64,000 bases of DNA from Ambrosia x helenae (lineage: Eukaryota > Streptophyta > Magnoliopsida > Asterales > Asteraceae): NCBI GenBank assembly GCA_030844895.1, contig CM061227.1, positions 75,063,575 to 75,127,574 on the forward strand, read 5' to 3'. The notes below the pieces were generated by a model. That model was not told the origin of the DNA, ran no database searches, and saw only the letters and a list, made by a program, of their open reading frames with translations. Both the position numbers and the translations under genes were made by a program. Position 1 is the first letter of the stretch; each line of letters opens with the position of its first letter. Of the stretch, positions 45,957-57,797 are shown in pieces.

Positions 45957-48900
45957 CTATTGCTCAGATTGTTTAGGCATTCCTTAGCTTAATCTTGATC
46001 TTCTTCTTAACATTCACACTCGAACTCGTTTCTCCTTTTGAAAATGTGCGCTTCTTAGGTTCCGGTCTAATTTTCATCGTCTTGCCAAGCAGCTTCTGAT
46101 AATAACATCCATCATATACTCCCCATGCAAAACAGAATATAGCAACCTTCTAAAACATTCAAGCAGGTTCTATATCTTGAACATCAAAATGTATCTGATT
46201 ATAATACAACGCGTCGATATCGTCTTTCGAACAATTGATCAACCACATTGGATCGAACAAGCATAGTTTCTTGCACATAAGCTTCGGATTCTTGTCATGT
46301 AGAACAATCACAGCTTCATCGGTTTTCCAATCCTAATACTAGAACGCAAAATCTTTGTTAAAGTGTTGTTGGATCGGCATCAAAGGAATCTTCTTCATAC
46401 ACTTTGGAGGTTTATACTTTAGAGTCACTTTCGGCAAACCATTCTTTGAATCAATTTCCTTGTAAACAATTCTCTTTGGAAATTGTGGTCTAAATGAATC
46501 CCATTTAGTATGACTCTCCCTCGTCATCTTCTCAGCCATGTGATGAATAATGCAAGATCGATCACAACCTGTTATCTGATGTCTACAAACATCTCTCACA
46601 GCCCAGTATGGAAGAGTTTTAATCTCATGAAAACGATGAAAGTACATAATGCCCTTCTCCCATTTGATTCCAATACATCTAAGTTGTGGAAAGTATTTCC
46701 ATGCCAAAGCACGTCCTGTAAAAACTTTGTTATGGAACTTGTAGACTTCACCTTGAACTCTTGGTTTAGGTTGTCTTGCCTCGTCCTCTCTAAATTTCTT
46801 CAATAAGGCTTTCAACGCATCAGATTGCTTAAACACACTATCTTTCTCAGCTTCATTATCAAACACTTCATCAATGATCTTTTTGCCTTTTTCTTCAGCA
46901 ATCTTTTCAGCTTCTTTGAGAGTTTCTTCATCTATAATCGGAATGCTGGTTTTGTCTTACATGTTATAGTATTCAGGATATTCTTCATGAGATATATCCT
47001 CAACCTCAACATCATTATATATATATATATATATATATATATCAGCATCAATCTCTTCAGCATCCTTCTGTTTTGGTTCAATAACTGGAACATCTGGAAT
47101 TTCTTTATCCTTCAGAATATCTTCCAATGACTTTTCAACCTGCTACACTAACCCTTCAAGTATTTCATTAGCAATCGGAACACTTACCTCTCCATCCTCT
47201 AACTCTAGATCAACATACTCTATCTGGTATTTCATATCATTAAATCTACCTGTAAGTTCAATGGTATAACAACCTCTCTTCATCATGGCTTTTAACATTT
47301 TCTTATCAGCATCAGTCATACCTCCTGACTTCTTACTACTCGAAACTTCCTTATCCTCCTTTTCTTTCTGACGCTCTTCGAATGAAAACTGTGTTGCGTC
47401 ATCATTATCTTCAGAATCTTTCGAACTGGTTGGCTTTGCTTTATTAGCATTACCACCACCCGAAGCATCATCATCATCATCACTATCATCATCCTTATCA
47501 TCTTTATCATCATCATCATCATCATCATCGTCTGTTCCACTGTAATCAAGTTGCTCTTCTTCATTATCATCTTCTTCTTCTTCAGTACCTTTCAGCTATG
47601 GTGCTTTCTCGTACAGATTATCAATTATCTTTCTCAGCTTCTGATTATCTTGCTTAATTAATAGAATTCTCTTGGTATTCCTCTTGTTTGATGTCTTAAG
47701 CATAGAATTCTCAGTTTCCAACTTCTTAACTTTCTCTTCCAACTCATCTTGTTTATCTTTTGAAGCAATCACAATCTGTAACATATCCTTCTCATTTTCC
47801 TTCATCTGTCTGATATCTCTTTCATGCTGGTTGAAAGATTTCATCAACTTCCCAATCTATTCACCAAAGCCACCACTTCTTCAGATACTGTTGCCTGAGG
47901 ACTTGAACTTGATTCAGCTGATGGTTTAGCAACATGTGACTTCACACTTGCTAGAACATTTCTTAAATGATAAAGAGACGTTTTCTGGATTTAGCTGTGA
48001 AACTGTCTCTGTTTCTTTAACAACTTTCTGCTTCTTCGCTGCAGGAGATGCTGCTTTTGAGCTTGAAGTTGCACGCATATTTTTCCCTTTCAGTAACAAA
48101 TCTATCTCTTTGTCCCTCTTTTTTTCTAGCTGGTTCTCTTTGTGACATACTTTTAACTCTTCCACTTTTTGTAGGAACTGGTGCAATAGGAGAACCACCA
48201 AAATCTGTATCATCACAAACTAGATTCTCATTCTCTTATGTGAAATCTATACTTATTTGTTCCTCAATGATCTTCTCAAGTGGATTAGGAGTACTAACAC
48301 CAGTGGCCTTGGGATCAATATCCCTTCACTGTCTCTTCCTCAGAATCCCATACTGCATCATCCTCAGTCTCTTTTGAATCTTCATCAATCAGCAGTGTCT
48401 TTGTCTTTACTTTGCTTTTCACATATTTCTTTGCCTTTGTTTCAACGATCTTCTCTTTCACTTTACCTTTTGATTTTTCACCCGTGTTAATCACCTAGCG
48501 TTTTTTCTTAGCACTCTTATCAACAGGTACCAATAGAATATCAGAATCAGAATCACTAATTGGATGTCTAACAACATCCTTTCCAGGATCCGTGTAAGCA
48601 ACTGTACTCAGATGTCCAAACAACCTTCTATTAGGCGGCTTCTCATTCTCTGCCTTGCCTTTATAAGTTCTCATCCTGTTCAACGTAGTCATGTTCATAT
48701 GTTCCTGATTAACCACTTGCAAAGGATCATTTCTCAAATCTGGATATTTGTCATCAAAGATCATCTGTAAGAATCTCGGGTACATGAGAAACTTATAAGT
48801 CTTTAAGCCTTCAAACACTTCTTTCATGTGACTAAAGAGCATTCTAGAAACATTATACTCTTTATTCAGAATCAAGGCTACAACAAGTGAGCTCAATGTT

Positions 48901-49400
48901 ACTCTGAGTACGTTGAATCCACCTCTAACTGGTCCAAACACATGTAGAATCACATGTAGCAAGTACTTAAATGGAAGTGACAGATTCGCCTTATGTAGTT
49001 GACAATCGGTAATCGGCCCATTGTACCTCATTCTTAGAAAGCACGCTCTTTGAACAGACCATGGTAATTTGATCGGATCATCCTCTTTGTCAGTTAAGCG
49101 TAATACTTTCCTTAAGTCCTTTTCACTAACGAGAATCATCGTGCCTTGAATCTTGCTTTGAATCACAAACTTTCCTTCCCAGAATGTAAGACCTGCATTC
49201 TCCCAAAATTCTACTTGATGGTCCTTGTAAATCGTATGAGGTTGAGCAATTACGTGAACAATCCTCGACCTTCTGAGAAAATCAAGAATCCCTTGAAATT
49301 CGACGTATTTATTATCAACGGCTCCAATATACGCACAACAATTATGTTTTTTCTCGAATTTCAACTCATTTGGGACTTGCGGCTCTTGTTGTTCTGCCAT
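45957..49400 (-). pseudogene. Sirevirus extra (envelope-position) ORF, copy 2
   Basis: ATG at 49400 (MAEQQEPQVPNELKFEKKHN), then CCAYIGAVDNKYVEFQG, MRYNGPITDCQLHK and SSLVVALILNKEYNVSRM. The first frame holds to a stop at about 48493. The middle (48490-48220) is frameshifted. A second frame carries SSSKAASPAAKKQK (about 48070), coiled coil with KKLETENSMLKTSNKR (about 47740), the Asp/Glu run (47580-47460) and an (AT)n insertion (47015-47042). The C-terminal block is WEKGIMYFHRFHEIKTLPYW, CRHQITGCDRS and PKRIVYKEIDSKNGLPKVTL (46690-46340). Further stops lie near 47598, 46960 and 46334. The stop codon abuts the polypurine tract. Function unknown. Confidence 0.75.
47015..47042. repeat. (AT)n microsatellite in the decayed ORF
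   Basis: About 14 AT units inside copy 2; copies 1 and 3 lack it. Confidence 0.9.
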
Positions 49401-50457
49401 TTAGCATGTAAAAACACAAGAAATACAAAATTCATCAATTCGGATTCAAAAATCAGTTCATTCAACCTTGTAATTTCTCATTCGACCTATTTATGAGGTC
49501 GAATGGACCTGTTCATCATTTGAAATTACCAACTTTTTATTTAGTCCATTCCAACATCAACATTTGATTTGTACATGTTCTAACATAGTCGATTAGGCCT
49601 GTTTAACATCCAATTTTACCAATTAATCATTTATAGATGGTTTTTCCTAAAATCTAGGGTTCAAATCATTGATTTTCATAATCAGGTGTTGTTAACCAAG
49701 ATTTTTCATACATTCTCCCCCCTAAAACCATCGATGAATGATAATGATCAATATACATTATAAAACAGTTTAAGTCCATGAATTTGTCATTTTAGGGTTT
49801 GAAACTTATATCCAAAATCTGTTCTCATCTCGTGTCCATTACCTACAATTTTTGTTGTTATAGGATCCTTATATGTTTAGGAACAAGAATACACAATCAA
49901 TAATCAAGGTGCAAAATAGTGGGTTAGAGAGAATTCGTGAAAGTGAACAGTATGAATGGGGTTCGAATGAGCAAATAAGGTATATATAGGCTTGGTTGGT
50001 TTGACCCTTTCAGGGTTCGAATGAGTAGATAAAGTTGTTGATTCGACCTAATTAAAGGGCGAACCAATAACCATGGGTTCAGATGAAAAATTTTAAAAGT
50101 ATCCTACACTCATCGATCATTTTAAAATCACGAATCAAGCACCACAAATGTTCGTTCGACTTATCGAAAGTTCAAATGCAACATTTGGAAATCTGATTTT
50201 TACCAAATTGTACAATTCGATCCACGTTTTGTCATTTTCAAATATTTAAACATTCAAATTCTCACAATTTCTCATTTTTATGATACGAAACTCAGATTGG
50301 CTCGTTAAACTTCAGAAAATGATCATCATCCGACATCGGTTATCAAAAATAATGGAGAAATGTAAAATCTTTTGAATTTTCTGAAATTTATGATAAAATA
50401 CGTCAAAAATATTTTTGAGTTTTTGTGTATGCGAAAGAAATAAAAAAGAAAGAAATA
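49401..50457 (-). other. Leader between conserved block and extra ORF
   Basis: No gene. It holds the internal polypurine tract (TTTTAGGGGGGAGA on minus, 49714-49727) and hairpin arms at 49479-49504, about 50010-50020 and 50040-50062. A TATATATAG-like word lies near 49980. Immediately upstream of the ATG the sequence TTTTTACATG stands where the other copies have an acceptor-like CAG. Confidence 0.6.
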
Positions 50458-50649
50458 AACCGTTTGTGATTTTCCGGTAAGAGGATCATATCAGTTTATG
50501 AGAGATCAAATCACAACGTTGTTCAGTTTCATTTTAACTTTACTGACTGTGTAAACCGTTTGTGATTTTCCGGTAAGAGGATCATATCAGTTTATGAGAG
50601 ATCAAATCACAACGTTGTTCAGTTTCATTTTAACTTTACTGACTGTGTA
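50458..50649 (-). repeat. Perfect 96 bp tandem duplication in conserved block
   Basis: CGTTTGTGATTTTCCGGTAA starts at 50461 and again at 50557, with no differences visible through ACTGACTGTGTAA. It contains the most conserved word of the block (TTCCGGTAAGAGGATCATAT). The perfect identity suggests a recent event. Confidence 0.92.
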
Positions 50650-51540
50650 ACTCGGCAATTGCTGATATTGTTTGTCCACATAAGCTCACATGCAGACCGT
50701 TATGCAGTGCTTTAAAATGATACGCTTTAGGTGTATTAATAACTAACTCACCTGTGGTTCCCACACACATGACATACTCCCGTATCAAGGAATTTTGCAT
50801 AAAGATTCATTGTAATGCGTGATTATGCTGTTGTTATTCGTAATTTACAAGGTATGAGGCACAGAGGTGTACAGGTTAGCAACTCAATGCTACAGAGTAA
50901 CATGTGCACTCTACTAGGTTGAGGGCTTATACCAATCATGAATTGCATCATTGATTAGATATGATGCATAAGATTATCTTTGATTATCATAATACATTTC
51001 AAGTTCCTCATTCGGTAACTTTAGGTTTTGACATTAAAGCTCTTTTGTTAAAATACCCTGACTGAATCTAGGTCCGTAAATCAATACGACAAATGATTAG
51101 TCAGGCCATCCCTAGATAACAATCAATATAACGACCCAAAACCTCTAATTTTGAGCAAAAACCCTATCAAACGAAATTACGGTAATAAGACCATATGCCC
51201 ATGAGGTGTTCAACCACATAGTAAGTAGTTCGTTATGTTTGTATCACTAAGGCACGCATTAATAAGTCTACGAAGCCTACCACCACATCACACAAAGTCA
51301 ACACATATCAAATTTGACTTTACAATTCTTTAGCATGCGAAAGATCCTCACTGATGTACTATCATTTCCTGGTTTTCTCCGGGAAAAATCATTTTGAAAT
51401 ATTCTGATTTTTATGGTTTTTAAAATTTTTTCAATGTTTTTGCTGAAATGAAATACTCCCCCTAAAATTAAAAATATATTTTGGGATTTTTAATATTTGA
51501 AAGCGTAAAAACAAAATAAATTTGATAAACCGATGAGGAG
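50650..51540 (-). other. 3' non-coding region of Sirevirus C
   Basis: No gene. 50700-50940 continues the block shared with 22500-22700 and 34000-34340. An AGGGGGAGTATT motif on minus lies near 51450-51465, another polypurine-like run. Confidence 0.55.
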
Positions 51541-51544
51541 ATTA

Positions 51545-51975
51545 ATCCCGCTTTTCCTTAATACCGTTAGCTTTTAGTAAAAATTCAAATCTTGATTTGT
51601 CAAAAGCTTTGATAAAAAGATCTGCTCTTTGGTAATCAGTGTGGATTTTTATCATGTCAATCAGACCTTTAGCATATCAATCATGAATAAAGTGATACCG
51701 TATTCATATATGCTTAGCCTTAGAATGATGTACAGTATCTTTAGTGAGTGTAATAGCTACTTCATTATCGCAATGAATGGGGTTTTAAGAAATTGAAAAC
51801 CGTAATCGCGCATCTGCTGTTGAATCCAAAGAACATGTGAACAACAACTAGAGGCTGACACATATTCGGAGTCACATGTGCATAGAGAATCAGACGCCTG
51901 CTTCTTGCATTGCCAGGTCACGAGCCTGCTCCCCAGAAATTGACATCCAGCAGTTGTGGATTTGGCGTCATTGTC
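51545..51975 (-). pseudogene. pol: Copia RNase H, 3' part
   Basis: Minus strand: DAKSTTAGCQFLGSRLVTWQ, SEYVSASSCCSHVLWIQQQM (about 51960-51800), then, with a frameshift, ADLFIKAFDKSRFEF and a stop near 51541. The 5' continuation is at 57129-57278. Closely related in type to element A RNase H. Confidence 0.82.
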
Positions 51976-54662
51976 TGTCACACCCCGCCTAAGGCGGAAA
52001 CACGAGGTGAGACGAACATGGTGATCACAAACATTGTTTACATGAGAAATACTAAATGTCATTTATTTCATCAAACATATAAGTCACATAGTCGAATACA
52101 GATTACAATTCCTAACAAATGTTTCAAACAGCTACGTCAAAATCACAAGGCAAGGTCTTCTTCATGCAGTCCTAAACTTGGCTCCTTAACATCCTTACAT
52201 GGTTTCCTGAAAAACATGCTTTCAAGTGTCAACTAAAAAGTTGGTGAGTCCGTAGGTTTTGTTGACTCGACAAAACAGTTTTGTTGCTCAAAAAGTTTCG
52301 TTGTCTGTGTCCATGCAGAATATAGTTACCATGAGCACCATAACCAAACCACGACGTTCATGTTCACCCCGCCCCAATGCCTTATCACGGGACATTGAAA
52401 AGTATGGATAATATGCATTCATATGTGTTAGCGCGACTAACAGTGAAAGGGGGTGTCAACCCAAATAGTACTATTCATATGATCCACGGCTTATTTCTAA
52501 GCTAATGGTTATAGTTGTCAAGGGAATTTTTGTTGATCTGTGACAATTGTGGGTCTAACTCATGTAAAACATACTGTTGTCATGTACATATATCGATCTG
52601 TAGCATGTTTCTCCCCCGAAGTTGTAAAACAGTAAAACAGTAAAAAGGGGTCACGAAACTCACCTAATGTCTGGTTATGTGATCTAGCAAAGCAAAAGTA
52701 ACTACTGTTCCGACAAAAGTGCCCTATAACGCCAAATATATCTTAAGTTGTGTGTACTTATTGTTTACCATACAAGTTGTTCACCCCAACACTTGTGGAC
52801 CCTTGTGTTTAGTGCACTTGAGCCATGATTTAGTGTACGTGATGATCATTAGTGTCTTGTAAAACATATAATTCTAGAACTTTGGGGTTTTGTTGAAACA
52901 TGGTATCCATAGTAATTAAAATGGACCCCACATGTTATTAAGGACTATAAATTGTGAGCTTAGTGGACAAATGTGGGTATGCGATTACTAGTTAGTGTGT
53001 TTCTTATAAATGAACAATATGTGTGTCCTATGTGTGTGTATAGCCGAGTGCTCGTGATCAAGGGTCAAGGATAGTCGGGTAATGGTCGGGTTAAGAGAAA
53101 AACAAAAGTGAGTTGGTTATCGAGTAACTTACCTTCAAATGGTGGATACAAGAGCCGATGGTTTGAGACCTTCCACCCTTGAACTTCTTGGTTCCATGGT
53201 CGAGTGTTTTAGTGAGGGGGTAAGGGATGTATTAATGAGGTGTTGGTGCAAGGAATGATGGTGGGAGTGGAGGTCTTTATATAGGTGATGGATATGTACA
53301 AGGAGGCTCAAAATGGCAAATGAGTTAGCCTAGAATGATGCAATGTTTAGGGACTTTAATCATTAAATTGTGAAAGTTAGGGACACATGTTCATATGCCA
53401 ACCGATTATGTGCAAGCAATTGTATTTAAAGGTGTGTGAGTTATATGGGAGGTTGGTGATGGTTTGTCTTAGTACTAGTTTTGGTGTATAACAACAACTA
53501 AGCCTATGATCCTCACTCTTGGGAACTTTCGGCCAATGACAAGACAAGAGAAGGATAGATAGGACACAATCTTAGTGATAGTTTGAATGAAAGTGATGGG
53601 TTCTCTTGTCTCCTAGTAGGCGATTAGTTTTCATAGGTATAAGAAGAAAGGATAGTTGTCTTGGTATATGATAAGGATAGGTTGTCATTTGCATTTGTGT
53701 GCAAGACATAGGAAAGGGACTTGTGATGTGGGATTCGGCCGAAGACAATGTGCACCAAGATACTATAATTTTGGCAAGTGTCATGCTCTAGGGAGATGGT
53801 ATAGGTATGGTTAAGGCCTAATTATGTATAAGTAAGTTGTTTTTGTCTCTAGTTTCCATGCAAGCCACATTTGTCCTTATTTAGTCATGGATATGGATGA
53901 TTATATCTCATGGGATTTGGGTTTGATTTGGCACATGCCTAATACATTCTAGGTAGTGTGTCATGTATAGGTCTTTGTTTAGGTAGGTAGTTAAGGCCTA
54001 AAATGGTGTAATGTAGCATGAGTTGTGAGTTTGTCTTGCATTAGAAGGTTCCAAATTGTCTTATATGGCCACCAATAAATCAAGTGCAACTGTGGTGTGT
54101 AGGAGGTTTGTCACATGTTTGAAAATGACATATGAATGGATGTGAGTGTATATATATCGGCTGACTTTTAAGAAGGATGTCAAGAAAGGGACTAGTCATG
54201 CATATGTATGTATAATATAATAATGTAGGTTACTAGACTTACCATGTGTCATTATTTGTTATTGTTTCAAGTCCTTTTCCTCTAGAAGGTATTAGTTGTC
54301 ATGGAAAAAGACATGTCAACGAACAAGAATTTTGCACATGTTTAATGCTTTCTTGTGTGCATTTGTGTGTGTGTATATATATATTTACGCATGTATATGT
54401 ATGTGTGTATTAAAAATATTGTTTTCATGTTTGATTATGCACACAAGTATATAAAAATATATATAGTTTTGGCAAAATAAAATATTATGTGAAAAACCTT
54501 AAGTTTTCGTTGATCCTTATGATGGTCATGGTGTTCGGATAAAGTTTATTTTTCACGTAATCGTTCAAATAATGAGGCGCGCCGACACACTTAATCTAAG
54601 CACATAGTGAAGCAAACCAGTTAATTGTACGGACTCGACTAGTGAATTTGGCGGGTGTTACA
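51976..54662 (-). repeat. 3' LTR of nested chromovirus, full length
   Basis: 2687 bp. Minus-strand start TGTAACACCCGCCAAATTC, end GCGGGGTGTGACA. It shares 53740-54662 and the last about 30 bp with the 5' LTR, but has about 1.74 kb more. No ORF of note. AT and GT microsatellites near 54361-54420. Confidence 0.82.
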
Positions 54663-54829
54663 TTCTCCCCCTGTTTAGAGAATTTCGTCCGCGAAATTTT
54701 TGGTGTGTCGTCTAGTTTTCAAATGGTATCTAAGCTTCATCTGGTTTTTCTGCTGATTAGTGGTCTATGCTTAGTTACAACAAAGTCTATGCACACATAT
54801 AGAGTAAAAATGTAGTCTAGTCATAAACA

Positions 54830-56004
54830 TGAAATGTACCTGTGCCAACATGTTACTCTTGCCTTGCTCCTATCACAAATGCTCTACCACGAGGAGGGCT
54901 GACATTGACATTGGCATTGGTATTGGCATTCTGGTCCTTCAGTTTTGGTCAAGCACTCTTGAAGTGCTAAGTATTGCCACACTCATAGCATTCCCAACGA
55001 GCTCCATTAGTTGTGCAATTCTTGGACATGTGGCCTGTCTTTCTGCATTTGGCGCAAATGAAACTTTCGCATGTTCCATTATGGTGAAAACTGCATTTGT
55101 CACACTTAGGAAGCGCCCCTTGGTACAGTTTCTTTGCCACTGCCGCATAGGCATTCACAACTCCCTGCTTCTTGCCTGGATAGTTCACTGATCCATGGTC
55201 ATCCAAATTCCGTTTCCCACCCGTATCCTTCTTGATCAAAGCTCCAGATCGAACAACCTCATCCGTTAGACTATGCACCAAAGTCACAGCACTTTGGATA
55301 GTGGCAGGTCGTGACGATGTCACCATGGTTTGAATTTGAGGTACAAGACCCCAAATGTACCTTTCAATCCTTTTGAACTCAGGCGTAACCATATTCGGGA
55401 CAAGTCGGGAGAGCTCGTGGAATCGAGTGGTGTATGCTGATACTTTCGCTCCATCCATGGCCAAGTTCCAGAATTCGGTCTCAATCTTTTGTAGTTCGTT
55501 GCGAGGACAGTACTCTGCCAAGAGCATGGACTTAAGATCATTCCATGAGAGTTGATACGCAGCTTCTCTTCCCAGCGTCTAGACTTGCAGATTCCACCAC
55601 GTCAGGGCTTCATCCAGGAAGGTGCAAGTAGCATACTTGACCTTGCAGTTCTCAGCACAGTCTCTAATGTCGAGCACGGACTCCATCTTCTCGATCCACC
55701 AAACAATTCCTACCGCTCCTTCAGTACTGTTGAAACTACGTGGATAGCATGCAAGAAACGCCTTGTATGAGCAACCTTTCTGTACTTCCTCAGTCTCAGT
55801 GCCACTTCCGGTCCTAGCACCATCTCCACTAGTGCCGCTACCTCCGGCGCCACCACTAGATCCACCACTCGTGCCATTTCAGGCTGCCTCATACTGTGCA
55901 ATAGCAGCCGCAACTTGTTGTGAAACCAACTGCGCAATGTCTTTAGGGGTCATCGGGGTTCCTTCTCCAGAGTTATTGTGAGTAGATCTTGTTGCTGGTG
56001 CCAT
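54830..56004 (-). pseudogene. gag: Chromovirus gag, protease start only
   Basis: ATG at 56004 (MAPATRSTHNNSGEG). In-frame stops lie at about 55879 and 55579. Retrotransposon gag core: CTFLDEALTWWNLQV, NELQKIETEFWNLAMDGAKV and YTTRFHELSRLVPNMVTPE (55640-55370). Two knuckles: ICAKCRKTGHMSKNC and a damaged CYECGNT*HFKSA (55060-54960). The reading then reaches RGRAFVIGARQ, the usual gag-protease linker, and stops making sense near 54830. All of protease, reverse transcriptase, RNase H and integrase is deleted between there and the polypurine tract at 54663-54673. Confidence 0.85.
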
Positions 56005-56165
56005 GTCTTCTTCCAAAATGACAAAAGAAACAGATAAGGCCATGTGTCTAAAGAAATCACGTATAGAAGTGAAGCAATGCACAAAGACTCCTAAAGTATA
56101 AATGAGTGGTCCTTAGGTTATAGTCTAGGTATCTCTTCATGAGACCTAATTCTCTATAACCAATG

Positions 56166-56177
56166 GCTCTGATACCA
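56166..56177 (-). other. Primer-binding site of nested chromovirus
   Basis: TGGTATCAGAGC on minus, three bases inside the 5' LTR end. Confidence 0.9.
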
Positions 56178-56180
56178 ATC

Positions 56181-57128
56181 TGTCACACCCCGCCTAAGGC
56201 GGAAACGCGAGGTGACAATGTGCACCAAGATACTCTAATCTTGGCAAGTGTCATGCTCTAGGGAGATGGTATAGGTATGTTTAAGGCCTAATTATGTATA
56301 GGTGAGTTGTTTTTGTCTCTAGTTGCCATGCATGCCACATTTGTCCTTATTTAATCATGAATGTGGCCGATTTTATCTCAAGGGATTTGGGGTTGTTTTG
56401 GCACATGCCGAATACATTCTAGGTAGTGTGTCATGTATAGATCTTTGTTTAGGTAGGTAGTTAAGGCCTAAAATGGTGTAATGTAGCATGAGTTGAGAGT
56501 TTGTCTTGCATTAGAAGGTTCCAAATTGTCTTATATGGCCACCAATAAATCAAGTGCAAGTGTGGTGTGTAGCAGGTTTGTCACATGTTTGAAAATGACA
56601 TATGAATGGATGTGAGTGTATATATCGGCCGACTTTTAAGAAGGATGCCAAGAAAGGGACTAGTCATGCATATGTATGTATAATATAATAATGTAGGTTA
56701 CAAGATTTACCATGTGTCATTAGTTGTTATTGTGTCAAGTCCTTTTCATGTAGAAGGTATTAGTTGTCATGGAAAAAGACATGCCAAGGAACAAGAATTT
56801 TGCACATGTTTAATGCTTTCTTGTGTGTATTTGTGTGTGTGTGTATATATACGCATATATATGTATGTGTGTATTAAAAATATTGTTTTCTTGTTTGATC
56901 ATGCACACAAGTATATAAAAATATATATATAGTTTTGGCAAAATAAAATGTTATGTGAAAAACCATACGCTTTTGTTGATCCTTATGATGGTCATGGTGT
57001 TCGGACAAAGTTTATTTTTCACGTAATCGTTCAAATAATGAGGCACACCAACACACTTATTCGAAGCACATAGTGAAACAAACCAGTTAATTGTACGGAC
57101 TCGACTAGTGAATTTGGCGGGTGTCACA
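56181..57128 (-). repeat. 5' LTR of nested chromovirus, internally deleted
   Basis: 948 bp. Minus start TGTGACACCCGCCAAATTC, end CGGGGTGTGACA. Compared with the 3' LTR it jumps from the position of 52006 to that of about 53742, near a short GA/GTGA match. The retained ends are nearly identical to the partner. Confidence 0.85.
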
Positions 57129-57278
57129 TTATCACAGCCTCTGAAATCTACATCACTAAAAGCAACGAGATCAAAATTATCATCATTAGGATACCATAAC
57201 CCACATGATGGTGAACCCTTCAGATAACGTAGGATTCATTTGACTGCAGTAATATGACTTTGTTTCGGCTTCGACTGA
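57129..57278 (-). pseudogene. pol: Copia RNase H, 5' part
   Basis: Minus strand reads RYLKGSPSCGLWYPNDDN and FDLVAFSDVDFRGCDN, with one stop in AVK*ILRYL, and joins the part at 51970 across the nested element. The right end is cut by the element E LTR. Confidence 0.8.
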
Positions 57279-57782
57279 TGTAGGTGCATGAATGTGACTA
57301 TTTCTTTGGATTAATAAAGAAACGACGCTTATTATTGATGTGTTGAAGACTATGAAGGCAATTCGACCAAGCGTGGGGTCGAATGAAAATTATTTAGGTC
57401 GAATGAAGTTTAGTTATGTTATGTTTGTTTGGTTCGAGCCTTGAAAAGGTCGAACGAGACCATTCGACCTCTGCAGAGGTCGAACGGACAGTCTATATAT
57501 AGTTTTGAGTTTGTTTTGAATCGAAGAGTTTTGGTCATTTGGTCTAGGTGAAGTGTGTGTTTTCTGGTGTGAGTCTAGAACCTTCTGATTGAGTCATATC
57601 ATTGTAATTTAAGGTTTTATTGATTATTAACAAGTGATTATCAATGAGAATGATTATTAAAATGGATTTCTAATTGTTCTGATTTGCCTACTATCATTTT
57701 GCATGTGATTTAGAGTTTCCGCACGTAATTTACTCTACTTGTGTGATTATATAGTTGATTTCTTACAATCCGATCCTCTACA
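57279..57782 (+). repeat. 5' LTR of element E
   Basis: 504 bp, TGTAGGTGCATG...GATCCTCTACA. TATATATAG at 57494-57502. Hairpins at about 57374-57400, 57430-57455 and 57463-57484. Preceded by ACTGA, a possible target duplication whose partner is lost. Confidence 0.85.
57463..57484. repeat. Perfect 22 bp TTCGACC palindrome in U3
   Basis: Core TCGACCTCTGCAGAGGTCGA, about 10 bp before the TATA box. Best single example of the hairpin family. Clusters of related arms lie at 13430-13495, 14064-14300, 16020-16860, 20565-20745, 21418-21530, 45716-45865, 49479-50062, 57374-57484, 58070-58350, 59543-59640, 63279-63390 and 63885-63957. Confidence 0.9.
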
Positions 57783-57785
57783 AAG

Positions 57786-57797
57786 TGGTATCAGAGC
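57786..57797 (+). other. Primer-binding site of element E
   Basis: TGGTATCAGAGC, three bases after the LTR end; initiator tRNA-Met type. Confidence 0.92.

Larger units (their letters stand above)
51976..57128 (-). mobile_element. Gag-only chromovirus derivative nested in RNase H
   Basis: Two LTRs (56181-57128 and 51976-54662) enclose only 1.5 kb with a primer-binding site, gag and a polypurine tract; pol is absent. Flanks TTGTC (51971-51975) and TTATC (57129-57133) could be a 5 bp target duplication with one change. Removing the element rejoins the copia RNase H reading (GCDN|DAKSTTAG), which confirms the boundaries. Confidence 0.85.
45424..57278 (-). mobile_element. Antisense Sirevirus C with extra ORF; pol split by nested chromovirus
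   Basis: Reading minus: RNase H (57278 to 57129, then 51970 to about 51545), non-coding, conserved block (50940-50460), hairpin-rich leader, internal polypurine tract, extra ORF, polypurine tract, 3' LTR. This copy shows the extra ORF downstream of copia pol in one element. It is cut at 57278 by the plus-strand LTR of element E, so reverse transcriptase, integrase and gag are missing. Confidence 0.7.

Noticed and set aside
54829..55191. Plus ORF of 120 codons
   Set aside because: Antisense shadow of the chromovirus gag zinc-knuckle region.
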